Source: an uncultured Clostridium sp.
GTDB lineage: Bacteria > Bacillota > Clostridia > UBA1212 > UBA1255
Assembly (NCBI GenBank): GCA_900543695.1
Contig: UQSG01000001.1
Span: 124,001 to 188,000, forward strand
DNA length: 64,000 nucleotides
Direction: 5' to 3'
In this document: piece after piece, positions 50,428 through 58,833 of the stretch
Numbering within the stretch: position 1 is the first letter of the stretch
How the letters are laid out: each line of letters opens with the position of its first letter
Notes under the pieces: generated by a model
Databases searched by the model: none
What the model was told of the DNA's origin: nothing
The model's input: only the letters and a program-made list of their open reading frames with translations
Position numbers and translations under genes: made by a program

Positions 50428-51180
50428 TTATATAATGGAACTGTACACCATATCCGCATTTTCCATGCGCTCTGATGCAATCATACGTGCATATTCCGTA
50501 CCGTACTTGGAAAAAGAGCTGTTATACATTTTATTTTCCTGCAGAAGGTGTGCAAACCAGAGCGGCAGATTCTTGTCGATCTTCACTTCCATCAGCCAGA
50601 GATCATCCTTCAGCATTTTCTGCCCGTGATCTCCGGCATCAAGCGACAAATCGTACCTTCTGGTCCGAATATTCGTGTCGAAGGATACTCGGAAGCCGGA
50701 ATCGCTTTTATCAAAAAATGCCAGCCGGTCATACGCAAGATACAGCTTCGGTTTCAAATCATATATATGCGTAAAATAATCGATTTCTCGCAGAACCTGC
50801 CGATTCATATACGGCTGGAATTCGGGAAGCACTCCCGTTTCCATATACCGCTTTGCCTCTTCCAGCTCGATGCAGCTTCTTCTTTTATTTACGATACCCT
50901 TGTATTTCTTTTTGATTTCAAGAAATACGATGTCTCCGGGCTTGGGAACGCCGTATCCCCTGAGCCGCAGCTTTTCCTTGTACGGAGGCCTGGATAAGGA
51001 GCGCTGAATCAGCGTGTTATCTTCCGTATCATAATAAATATTGCAGATGGTGTAATATTTTCCGCCGGAATTATAGGGATCGAGGTTCATCTGATCCAGG
51101 AGAACCTCGATCACCGCGTCCTTTTGATCTGTACTTAACATATATTTTACCTCATACCTGTTAAATACTTCTTTTGCCAT
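50428..51180 (-). CDS. VTC-domain (polyphosphate polymerase-like) protein
   Basis: The 250-residue protein belongs to the CYTH superfamily VTC group, related to the catalytic tunnel of the yeast Vtc4 polyphosphate polymerase. The basic tunnel residues are visible in NRYEVKYMLS, KEKLRLRGYG, FLEIKKKYKGIVNKRR and YDRLAF, and the acidic metal site in WLMEVKIDKNLPLW. It may polymerise phosphate from ATP; the bacterial activity is inferred. It is co-directional with the DUF4956 gene downstream. Confidence 0.85.
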   Translation of the reverse strand: MAKEVFNRYEVKYMLSTDQKDAVIEVLLDQMNLDPYNSGGKYYTICNIYYDTEDNTLIQRSLSRPPYKEKLRLRGYGVPKPGDIVFLEIKKKYKGIVNKRRSCIELEEAKRYMETGVLPEFQPYMNRQVLREIDYFTHIYDLKPKLYLAYDRLAFFDKSDSGFRVSFDTNIRTRRYDLSLDAGDHGQKMLKDDLWLMEVKIDKNLPLWFAHLLQENKMYNSSFSKYGTEYARMIASERMENADMVYSSII

Positions 51181-51244
51181 ACTCCTTCACCACATTTCTT
51201 TTTATGATATCCGCATTGTACACGCCATTCGTGGTAAAATCATG

Positions 51245-52207
51245 TCAATTTATGGGTTTGATCCGTACGCTTCGATATCCGAAGCGCTCCTTCAGCGCCA
51301 GAACATTGCATTTATTCTGTCCGATATAATCGGAGAGCTCGCGTTCCGGTACATATGCCGTGTAGACATTGTTATGTACCTCTCCGATTGTAAGCAGCCG
51401 CTCATATGCGATCTGCGAGCGAACCAGCTGACCGAACGCCGGATGATACGGTCCAGCGGCGATTTCCCCGCCAGCATTGACTCCGTCGGAGGACTGAAGG
51501 CCCATCCGTATGACTTTTATATTTTCCGATTGATATTTTACCATTAATTCCGCACAGAATGCAACTGTTTTATCAAGCGGCGGAGCAATATATTCTCCTC
51601 TTATATACATTGTATGCAAAGGGGTGCCTTTGATGACAACGGTCGGGTAGATCCGGACGAAATCCGGGTGAAGACGGATGATTTCCTCTGCCGTTTTCCG
51701 ATCGCTTTCACAGGAGGCGCCAGGTAAGCCTGTCATGGTTTGAAGGCCCAATTCAAAATTCCATGCGCGAATCCGTTCGGAGGCCCGCACCGTGTCAGCC
51801 GCCGTATGTCCTCTTCCGGCACGGCGGAGAACCTCGTCGTCCATTGACTGCGCGCCAAGCTCTATCGTGCGTACGGAATATTCCTTCAGCATGGCAAGAA
51901 TTTCAGAATCGATGTAGTCCGGCCGCGTAGAAATCCGGATCGAATCGATCTGCTTATTTTTGACGTAAGAAGCCGCCGTTTCAAGATATTGCCGCCTGAC
52001 GGCTTCGGGAATTCCGGTAAAGCTGCCGCCAAAAAAAGCCACCTGGACAGCATCATAATTCGGAATGATGTCCAGATAGCTTTCAATGATTCTTCGAACC
52101 GCGTCCTGCGAGGGCGCGCTGTTTTGTCCGCTGATCTTCCGCTGATTACAGAAGCAGCAGGCATGCGGACAACCCTCGTGCGGCACGAATACCGGTATGA
52201 TCAGCAT
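51245..52207 (-). CDS. Elp3-like radical SAM protein without acetyltransferase domain
   Basis: The 320-residue protein has the cluster motif CPHACCFCNQRKISGQ at about residues 13-28, then VAFFGGSFTGIP and ISTRPDYID, the hallmarks of the Elp3/HemN-like radical SAM group. The GNAT domain of true Elp3 is absent; the C-terminal 100 residues instead form a short domain with AYVPERELSDYIGQNK. This truncated family is common in Clostridia and its substrate is unknown, possibly tRNA. It is four bases after the ThuA-like gene. Confidence 0.8.
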   Translation of the reverse strand: MLIIPVFVPHEGCPHACCFCNQRKISGQNSAPSQDAVRRIIESYLDIIPNYDAVQVAFFGGSFTGIPEAVRRQYLETAASYVKNKQIDSIRISTRPDYIDSEILAMLKEYSVRTIELGAQSMDDEVLRRAGRGHTAADTVRASERIRAWNFELGLQTMTGLPGASCESDRKTAEEIIRLHPDFVRIYPTVVIKGTPLHTMYIRGEYIAPPLDKTVAFCAELMVKYQSENIKVIRMGLQSSDGVNAGGEIAAGPYHPAFGQLVRSQIAYERLLTIGEVHNNVYTAYVPERELSDYIGQNKCNVLALKERFGYRSVRIKPIN

Positions 52208-52210
52208 TCG

Positions 52211-52924
52211 TCACTGCTCCGCAGGCGCGACAAACGGACAGCCGATCGACGTCCTTCTATTAAGAGGACGCGCCCACCGCACGGCGTTCGTAATGATTTT
52301 CTGAACGTTTTCATTGTAAAACGTGGGATAGGATTCATGTCCTGGACGAAAATAAAAAATTTTACCGTAGCCCCTGGTAAAAGTACAGCCGGAACGGATT
52401 ACTTCGCCGCCTTTAAACCAGCTGATAAAAACAACGTCGTCGGGAGTCGGAATGTCAAAATGTTCTCCATACATTTCCTCCGGATCCAATGCAAAGCTTT
52501 CCGGCACGCCCTCTGCAATCGGATGGCCGGGATTGCAGCACCAAAGGCGTTCCCTGTCGCCCTCTCTCCATTTCAGCGTGCAGCCGGTTCCCATCAGAAG
52601 GCGGAACGGCTTGCACATATGTGAGGAATGCAGCGGAATAAATCCCATTCCCTTCAGAATGCGTTCCTTCACTCTCTCTGCCGTCGCATCGCTGACCTTA
52701 TCGTGGCAGACATGACTCCACCACAGAAGTACGTCGGTATGATCCAGGACTTCATCGGTAAGACCGTTTTCCGGCTCGTCCATTACGGCCGTCCGAACCG
52801 TCATATCTTCGTTTTTCCCCAGAAAATCCGCAATCGTCTGATGGATTCCCTGCGGATAGACCGCACGGATTTCCTCGCTGACCGTTTCATGATAGTATTC
52901 GTTCCATACCGTCACTCGTATCAT
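52211..52924 (-). CDS. ThuA-like protein (trehalose utilisation fold)
   Basis: The 237-residue protein has the class I amidotransferase-like ThuA fold. It begins IRVTVWNEYYHE and has DVLLWWSHVCHDKV, the pocket IPLHSSHMCKPF, and the closing WFKGGEVIRSGCTFTRGYGKIFYF and RPGHESYPTFY. ThuA proteins are linked to trehalose or other sugar use, but the reaction is not known. It is wedged between rnc and a radical SAM gene, far from any sugar genes, so its job here is open. Confidence 0.82.
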   Translation of the reverse strand: MIRVTVWNEYYHETVSEEIRAVYPQGIHQTIADFLGKNEDMTVRTAVMDEPENGLTDEVLDHTDVLLWWSHVCHDKVSDATAERVKERILKGMGFIPLHSSHMCKPFRLLMGTGCTLKWREGDRERLWCCNPGHPIAEGVPESFALDPEEMYGEHFDIPTPDDVVFISWFKGGEVIRSGCTFTRGYGKIFYFRPGHESYPTFYNENVQKIITNAVRWARPLNRRTSIGCPFVAPAEQ

Positions 52925-52956
52925 AGTCGTTTCACCTCATAAACAGATTCTGAACT

Positions 52957-53676
52957 TCAAACGATACCAAGCTTCGCAAGAAGAGCCTTCGCCGCCTGCT
53001 GTTCCGCTTCCTTTTTGCTTCTTCCGGAGCCCTCGGCGAAATTTCTGTCCTTTGTAGCTTTCTGTGCAATGGTTACTCTTGCATAATAGGTACAGTCATG
53101 CGCCGGACCGTCCACGCGGAAAATCTCGTAGCCGATCTCCGTCTGACTTGTGTTTACGGACTCCTGAAGCTTCGTTTTATAGTCCGTATTTTCATACGTA
53201 GACGCATGTGCTTTGATGTAGCTCTCCATATCGAGCTTCTTCATCAGTACATCCGAAACGCTCTGAAGACCGCCGTCCAGATAAATCGCGGCAAGTAAGC
53301 TTTCAAATGCATCCGCCTGAATAGACGGCTTTTCACGGCCGCCGGAGAGCTCCTCTCCATGTCCCAGAAGCAGATATTCCTGAAGCCGTATTTTTCTTGC
53401 AATTTCCGCCAGGGAAGCCTCGCATACAACGGACGCGCGAAGCTTCGACATGCTGCCCTCGTTCATATCCGGAAAATTCCGGTATAAATAGGTGCTGATC
53501 ACTGTGCTCAGCACCGAATCTCCCAGGAACTCCAGTCTCTGGTTGCTTTCCGTCCGCTCATGCTTCGTGATTTTCTCGTTAGCATAGGAGGTATGCGTTA
53601 AAGCTTTCACAATCAAGCTGCGATCATGAAAGCCGTATCCGATACATTCTTCCAGCTTTGAAATCTCTCCGGTCAT
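52957..53676 (-). CDS. rnc: Ribonuclease III
   Basis: RNase III cuts double-stranded RNA, including the rRNA precursor. The 239-residue protein has the catalytic signature RLEFLGDSVLS (near residue 47), the second acidic helix ADAFESLLAAIYLDGG, and a C-terminal dsRNA-binding domain from DYKTKLQESVN to KKEAEQQAAKALLAKL. It overlaps acpP by four bases. Confidence 0.97.
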   Translation of the reverse strand: MTGEISKLEECIGYGFHDRSLIVKALTHTSYANEKITKHERTESNQRLEFLGDSVLSTVISTYLYRNFPDMNEGSMSKLRASVVCEASLAEIARKIRLQEYLLLGHGEELSGGREKPSIQADAFESLLAAIYLDGGLQSVSDVLMKKLDMESYIKAHASTYENTDYKTKLQESVNTSQTEIGYEIFRVDGPAHDCTYYARVTIAQKATKDRNFAEGSGRSKKEAEQQAAKALLAKLGIV

Positions 53677-53900
53677 TTTGCAACCGATTTGATATACTCG
53701 ACGGCATCCCCTACCGTAGAAATTTTCTCCGCATCCGCATCCGGAATCTCAATATCAAACGCTTCTTCAAAAGCCATAATCAACTCGACGATATCGAGCG
53801 AATCCGCGCCCAGATCATCCACGAATGAAGCGCTCATCGTAACGGCATCTTCCTCTACGCCCAGCTGTTCAACCACGATTTCCTTTACCTTATCAAACAT
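53673..53900 (-). CDS. acpP: Acyl carrier protein
   Basis: The 75-residue acidic protein carries acyl chains on a phosphopantetheine arm attached to Ser in GADSLDIVELIM (near residue 35). It serves fatty acid and phospholipid synthesis. It lies between plsX and rnc, with the usual fab genes missing from between, and has its own strong promoter in the gap after plsX. Confidence 0.97.
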   Translation of the reverse strand: MFDKVKEIVVEQLGVEEDAVTMSASFVDDLGADSLDIVELIMAFEEAFDIEIPDADAEKISTVGDAVEYIKSVAK

Positions 53901-53943
53901 TGTTTACCAATCCTTTCTTTCCTCTTTGTACAGGAACTGTGAT

Positions 53944-53972
53944 ATTATATAATATAGTAATTCACTTTTCAA
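53944..53972 (-). promoter_or_regulatory. Promoter of acpP-rnc
   Basis: TTGAAA (53972-53967) and TATAAT (53949-53944) are 17 bases apart on the minus strand, between the plsX stop and the acpP start. Confidence 0.75.
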
Positions 53973-53979
53973 ATTATTA

Positions 53980-54981
53980 TTACGAAATGCGCATTTCCTG
54001 AAAGGTTGACTTAATATCCTCAAGAAAAGAGCTTTCCGCAAGATCGCACGCTTTGAGCACCACATACCGGATCGTCTTCGCATTGGAGCTCCCGTGGCTT
54101 TTGAGCACCAGCCCGTCTACGCCAAGAATCGGCGCTCCGCCGTTGATATCCGGATCCAGCGTCTTCTTGAATTCATTCAGGCCATCCTTCAGAAACAGCG
54201 CGCCGATTTTCGTCCGCAGATTTTTAAATAAAAGCTTTTTGATTTCCGTAAACATATATTTAGAAGTGCCCTCGATCAGCTTCAAAATAACGTTTCCGGT
54301 AAATCCGTCCGTGACGACGACGTCAGCTCTGCCCTCGAAGAGATCCTTGCCCTCCAGATAGCCTATGTAGTTCAGCGAAGATGCCCGCAGCATTTCATTT
54401 GCCGCTTTTATGATTTCGGGGCCCTTTTCATCCTCTGAACCGATATTTACAAGTCCGATCCGCGGCTCTTCCGTCTTAAAAAGCGCTTTCATATAAGCGG
54501 CTCCAAGATAGGCAAACTGTTCATAGCGTTCCGCCTTGCAGGACATATTCAATCCCGAATCCACCAGAATCATTCTGCCGCCTTTTGTAGGAATCACGGA
54601 ACCGAGGCAGGGCCGGTCAATTCCTCCGATTCGTTTTAAAATCGTAATGGATCCGACAAGCAAGGCGCCGCTGTTTCCAGCGGAAAGAAATACGTCGCCC
54701 TTTCCCTCTTTCAGCATTTTAAAGCCTACAGTCAGAGAAGAATCACTTTTCGCCCGGATCGCCTTTGTCGGTACGTCGTCGTTGGTAATCACCTGTGTCG
54801 TATGCCGGATCGAAATCCGCCCGGGATCATATTGCTCGCTGCTGAGGATCTTGCGAATCTCCGGTTCGTCGCCAATCAGCACCACGGAAAAGCCGCCCCG
54901 CTCGTTTATAGCCTCAACGCAGCCTTTCACTATTGCATAAGGGGCGTTGTCTCCGCCCATGGCATCCACCAAAACAATCAT
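53980..54981 (-). CDS. plsX: Phosphate acyltransferase PlsX
   Basis: PlsX makes acyl-phosphate from acyl-ACP for phosphatidic acid synthesis. The 333-residue protein begins MIVLVDAMGGDNAPYAIVKG. GNSGALLVGSITILKRI and VVTDGFTGNVILKLIEG are conserved. No fapR precedes it and no FapR site was recognised. Its start overlaps pgsA by four bases. Confidence 0.97.
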   Translation of the reverse strand: MIVLVDAMGGDNAPYAIVKGCVEAINERGGFSVVLIGDEPEIRKILSSEQYDPGRISIRHTTQVITNDDVPTKAIRAKSDSSLTVGFKMLKEGKGDVFLSAGNSGALLVGSITILKRIGGIDRPCLGSVIPTKGGRMILVDSGLNMSCKAERYEQFAYLGAAYMKALFKTEEPRIGLVNIGSEDEKGPEIIKAANEMLRASSLNYIGYLEGKDLFEGRADVVVTDGFTGNVILKLIEGTSKYMFTEIKKLLFKNLRTKIGALFLKDGLNEFKKTLDPDINGGAPILGVDGLVLKSHGSSNAKTIRYVVLKACDLAESSFLEDIKSTFQEMRIS

Positions 54982-55601
54982 TTTATGTTTTCACCCTTCG
55001 CGTTTCCGTCGGTATAAAGGACATTTCTATTTTTATAAACATATTCTATGCCTGATACAATCGTAAGTATTACAGCCAGAAGCATCACAATATTACCGCA
55101 CAAATATATATATCTTCTCGCCTGCGCAAGAGTCTCCGGGATCACGCCCGCGGTCAGAAGCACGACGATCGCAATCGTCTGAAAAAGCATTTTCGCCTTG
55201 CCAAGCGTACCCGCCGCAATCACGACGCCCTTGCTTGCCGCCAGCATCCGAATGCCGGACACCATAAACTCCCGCGCCAGTATAATGAGCGTCGCCCATA
55301 AATACATCAGGCTCACGCTCGTAAGAGAAAGAAGCGCCGCCGTCACAAGAAGCTTATCCGCAATCGGATCCAAAAATTTTCCGAAGTCCGTAATTAAATG
55401 GTATTTTCTCGCGATGTGGCCGTCCGCAGCATCCGTCAGAGAAGCAATAACATAAACCGCCAGTGCGAAATATTCCCTTGTATCCGCAAAAAAATTCCCT
55501 TCGTTCATAAAACCCAGCGATTCCGGATACGGGAATGCAAACACGGCGAAAACAAGAACAAGCACCAGTCTTGTCACGGTCAATTTATTGGGCAGATTCA
55601 A
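54978..55601 (-). CDS. pgsA: CDP-diacylglycerol-glycerol-3-phosphate phosphatidyltransferase
   Basis: PgsA makes phosphatidylglycerol phosphate in the membrane. The CDP-alcohol motif is SLTDAADGHIARKYHLITDFGKFLDPIADK in outline: D-x2-DG-x2-AR-x8-G-x3-D-x3-D. About five membrane helices are seen. I place the start at TTG 55601 (207 aa, beginning MNLPNKLTVTR), about ten bases after GGAG. The longer open frame upstream has no homology and overlaps rimO. Confidence 0.92.
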   Translation of the reverse strand: MNLPNKLTVTRLVLVLVFAVFAFPYPESLGFMNEGNFFADTREYFALAVYVIASLTDAADGHIARKYHLITDFGKFLDPIADKLLVTAALLSLTSVSLMYLWATLIILAREFMVSGIRMLAASKGVVIAAGTLGKAKMLFQTIAIVVLLTAGVIPETLAQARRYIYLCGNIVMLLAVILTIVSGIEYVYKNRNVLYTDGNAKGENIK

Positions 55602-55654
55602 TAGGGATACAACTCCTCTCCGGACAAAAACGGAATACGTTTTATGGAAATTTA

Positions 55655-56995
55655 TTATACACAAATTTGACGGCCTGTCAAATCATATTCTTCTGCAATC
55701 AGGATTTCAATTTTGACGATATTTCCGATCTGCAAAGGCTCCAGGGCGGTAAAATAAATTCTGCCGTCCACGTCCGGCGCTTCGGCATAGCTTCTTCCAT
55801 AATAAAAAATTCCGTCCTCCGAAATGCCTTCTACCAGGACATCATAAATTTTTCCGATCCGGCCCCGATTCTTTTCCGCGGAAATCTCCTGCTGAAGCGC
55901 CATCAGGCGGTCAAAGCGCGTTTTTTTCAAAGAAGCGCTTACCTTATTTTTCATGCGGAACGCCGGCGTGCCTTCCTCCGGTGAATACGGAAACACACCG
56001 AGCCGGTCGAAGCGCACTTCTTTAACAAAAGCCTCCAGCTCGGAAAAGTCTTCTTCCGTTTCACCCGGGAAGCCTACGATAAACGACGTGCGCAGGACGC
56101 AGCCATCCAGTCTCTCACGGAATTTTTGAAGCACCGAGCGGATTTCGTTCGGACCGCCGCGCCGGTGCATGGCCCGCAGAATCCCTGCGCTGATATGCTG
56201 CAGCGGCAAATCGACGTACGGCAGAACCTTTTCACAGCTTCGCATCGCGTCAATCAGTTCCTCGGCGATCTCGTCCGGATATAAATACAGAATCCGGATC
56301 CACTCAATTCCGTGAATTCCGTTCAGGGCGTACAGGAGCTCGGCCAGAGCCGGCTTTCCGTACAGGTCCGTACCGTACCGCGAAGTATCCTGCGCGACCA
56401 GTATGAGTTCCTTAACGCCGGCAAGAGCCAGCCGCCTGGCTTCGCTGAGAACGTCTTCCTTTTTCCTGCTCCGGAACGGTCCGCGGATATCCGGAATGGC
56501 ACAATACGCACAGCGGTTGTCACAGCCCTCTGAGATCTTTAAATAAGCACTCCCTGCGGGGCCCGCAAGAATTCTCGGGCGGTTCAGATAGGAAATATCG
56601 CCTGTAAACTCAGAGTATTCGTATCGTTCTCCTGCAAGACAGGCCTCAACGGCTTCCAGGATATTTTCATAACCGCTGATTCCCAGAATCGCGTCGACCT
56701 CCGGAAGCTCTTTTTTGATTTCCTCTGCATAGCGCTGCGCAAGGCAGCCCGCGGCGATCACAGCCCTGCAGCGTCCGTTTTTTTTACAGGCAGCCGCAGC
56801 GAGAATCGCTTCGATCGCCTCTGTTTTTGCGCTTTCAATAAAGCCGCACGTATTAATGACGATTATATCCGCCTGTTCCTTCTGATCCGTAATCCGATAG
56901 CCGGCACGGCTTAATATCCCAAGCATAATTTCCGAATCCACCTGATTTTTTGCGCATCCGAGAGAAACGACGGAAATTTCACAAGAGTCCTTCAT
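55655..56995 (-). CDS. rimO: Ribosomal protein S12 methylthiotransferase
   Basis: RimO adds a methylthio group to Asp89 of ribosomal protein S12. The N-terminal cluster Cys residues are in SLGCAKNQVDSE and INTCGFIESAKTEAI plus a third downstream. The radical SAM motif is SEGCDNRCAYCAIP (near residue 150). A TRAM domain ends the protein. ATG at 56995 (446 aa) gives the standard start MKDSCEISVVSLGC and follows GAGG. It overlaps the end of recX by 17 bases. Confidence 0.95.
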   Translation of the reverse strand: MKDSCEISVVSLGCAKNQVDSEIMLGILSRAGYRITDQKEQADIIVINTCGFIESAKTEAIEAILAAAACKKNGRCRAVIAAGCLAQRYAEEIKKELPEVDAILGISGYENILEAVEACLAGERYEYSEFTGDISYLNRPRILAGPAGSAYLKISEGCDNRCAYCAIPDIRGPFRSRKKEDVLSEARRLALAGVKELILVAQDTSRYGTDLYGKPALAELLYALNGIHGIEWIRILYLYPDEIAEELIDAMRSCEKVLPYVDLPLQHISAGILRAMHRRGGPNEIRSVLQKFRERLDGCVLRTSFIVGFPGETEEDFSELEAFVKEVRFDRLGVFPYSPEEGTPAFRMKNKVSASLKKTRFDRLMALQQEISAEKNRGRIGKIYDVLVEGISEDGIFYYGRSYAEAPDVDGRIYFTALEPLQIGNIVKIEILIAEEYDLTGRQICV

Positions 56996-57695
56996 TGGTG
57001 TCCTCGCCTTCTTCTTTGATTTTCCGCACGGCATATTCCGCCGAAGCCGCAGAAAAGCCTTTTGCCGCAAGAAACCGGTAAAGTCCCGCAAGCTGGCGGC
57101 TCTCATCCGAAAGATGCCCCCGTGTCTTTTTATACAGCAGCCGATAAGCGTTTTCGTCGTCCGACGGCGCGCCGGGCTCTGCATATGCCGCGTTGATCGC
57201 GGACTCGGCAACTTCTCGTGCAACGCCCTTTTGATAAACCAGTTCATTTGTAAGGTAAGCCCGAGAAACCGGTTTGCTTCGGAATACGGAGGCAATGAAT
57301 TTTTCGCAGTAAGCCGCGTCGTCAAGATATCCCAGCTCTTTCAGACGCTGGATCGCTTTTTCAAGCGCCGCGGCGGTAAAGTGCGCCCAGCCTTCGCCAA
57401 TTTCTGAAACCGGAAATTTTTCCGTAAGCCGCCGCCTTACCTGCGCCTCCGTTTTAGCCGAAAATAAAACGTATGAGGCGGCGGAGGCCATCATACGTTT
57501 TGCAAGCACCACCGTACAGATTTCTTCATAGTCCCTGCAGGGCTCGCCCTCCCGGTAGAGGCCGTGCTCCAGGACCTCCTCTTCCGTAAAAGAAAGCACG
57601 TCGCCGCTGCTGAAGGTGATTCTATACGGTTCTCCGTCCTTTTCCGGCCGGAGGCAGGCTGCAATTGTCACTTCATTCCGTTCCATCAGCCGCAT
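56979..57695 (-). CDS. recX: RecA regulatory protein RecX
   Basis: RecX caps and limits RecA filaments. The 238-residue protein has the RecX three-helix repeats: RRLTEKFP and AIQRLKELGYLDDAAYCEKFI, then SRAYLTNELVYQKGVAREVAESAI, then RFLAAKGFSAASAEYAVRKI. The N-terminal 80 residues form the extra domain seen in Firmicute RecX. ATG at 57695 is chosen for its GGAG eight bases upstream. It overlaps the end of recA by 23 bases, so the two are coupled. Confidence 0.92.
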   Translation of the reverse strand: MRLMERNEVTIAACLRPEKDGEPYRITFSSGDVLSFTEEEVLEHGLYREGEPCRDYEEICTVVLAKRMMASAASYVLFSAKTEAQVRRRLTEKFPVSEIGEGWAHFTAAALEKAIQRLKELGYLDDAAYCEKFIASVFRSKPVSRAYLTNELVYQKGVAREVAESAINAAYAEPGAPSDDENAYRLLYKKTRGHLSDESRQLAGLYRFLAAKGFSAASAEYAVRKIKEEGEDTNEGLL

Positions 57696-58734
57696 CCGCG
57701 CCGCTCCGCGGCTTCTTTCCCATCTTTTCCTGCGCGGCGGCCCGAACCTTTGCTTCCACCTCATCCATCACATCCGGATGCTCCTTGAGATATGCTTTTA
57801 CGTTCTCGCGGCCCTGTCCGATCCGCTGATCCTGATAAGAGAACCATGCGCCGCTTTTATTGATAATATCATACGAAACCGCCAGATCCAGGACCGAGCC
57901 CGGGCGGGAAATGCCTTCCCCATATATGATATCGAACTCCGTTTCCCGGAACGGAGGCGCAACCTTGTTCTTCACGACCTTCACGCGCGTTCTGTTCCCG
58001 ATTACTTCCGTACCGGACTTAATCGCTTCAATTCTTCTGATATCCAGCCGGACGGACGCATAGAATTTAAGCGCTCTTCCCCCCGTCGTCGTTTCTGGAT
58101 TGCCAAACATAACGCCGACCTTTTCCCGCAGCTGATTGATAAAAATTGCGGTAGTCTTAGATTTGTTGATTACGCCGGACAGCTTCCGCAGCGCCTGCGA
58201 CATCAGCCTGGCATGCAGACCGACATGAGAATCGCCCATTTCTCCATCAATTTCCGCTTTGGGCACAAGCGCCGCTACAGAGTCTATTACAATGACGTCG
58301 ATTGCGCCGCTGCGCACAAGCGCTTCCGCGATTTCAAGCGCCTGTTCTCCGGTATCCGGCTGGGATACGATTAAATTGTCGATATCGACGCCAAGCGCCT
58401 TTGCGTAAACGGGATCCAGCGCGTGTTCCGCGTCGATGAACGCCGCATCGCCGCCGTTTTTCTGCGCTTCTGCAATGACGTGCAGCGCAACGGTAGTCTT
58501 CCCGGAGGATTCCGGTCCGTAGATTTCTATAATTCTCCCTCTTGGCAGGCCGCCTACGCCAAGCGCCAGATCCAGTCCCAGAGAGCCGGTGGAAATGACG
58601 TCTACGTTCATTCCTACATTGTCTCCGAGCTTCATGACGGCTCCCTTTCCAAACTGCTTGTCTATGTTTGCAATCGCATTTTCAAGCGCTTTTTTCTTTT
58701 CCGCTATTTTTCTTTCATCGAGCTGTTCCGCCAT
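57673..58734 (-). CDS. recA: Recombinase RecA
   Basis: RecA forms filaments on single-stranded DNA, drives strand exchange and triggers LexA cleavage. The 353-residue protein starts MAEQLDERKIAEKKKALENA. It has Walker A GPESSGKTT (near residue 67), the ALKFYASVRLDIRRIEAIKSG stretch and NKVAPPFRETEFDIIYGEGIS. The start follows GAGGAGG. The promoter at 58797-58825 carries a 12-bp palindrome but no CGAAC-N4-GTTCG SOS box was seen. Confidence 0.98.
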   Translation of the reverse strand: MAEQLDERKIAEKKKALENAIANIDKQFGKGAVMKLGDNVGMNVDVISTGSLGLDLALGVGGLPRGRIIEIYGPESSGKTTVALHVIAEAQKNGGDAAFIDAEHALDPVYAKALGVDIDNLIVSQPDTGEQALEIAEALVRSGAIDVIVIDSVAALVPKAEIDGEMGDSHVGLHARLMSQALRKLSGVINKSKTTAIFINQLREKVGVMFGNPETTTGGRALKFYASVRLDIRRIEAIKSGTEVIGNRTRVKVVKNKVAPPFRETEFDIIYGEGISRPGSVLDLAVSYDIINKSGAWFSYQDQRIGQGRENVKAYLKEHPDVMDEVEAKVRAAAQEKMGKKPRSGADAADGTE

Positions 58735-58796
58735 ATGAAACCTCCTCTTTCTGCGATTCATTTTCCAGGTTCTGAAAACGACCGATAACACAATAT

Positions 58797-58825
58797 ATTG
58801 TACCTCATTCCGTTTGTTTTGGCAA
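58797..58825 (-). promoter_or_regulatory. Promoter of recA
   Basis: TTGCCA (58825-58820) and TACAAT (58802-58797) are 17 bases apart on the minus strand. A perfect palindrome ACAATATATTGT (58790-58801) overlaps the -10 element. Confidence 0.65.
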
Positions 58826-58833
58826 CCGGTAGA

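Noticed and set aside
55602..57325. Long N-terminal extensions of PgsA and RimO in the open frames
   Set aside because: These run into neighbouring genes in another frame, lack homology, and good ribosome binding sites support the shorter starts.
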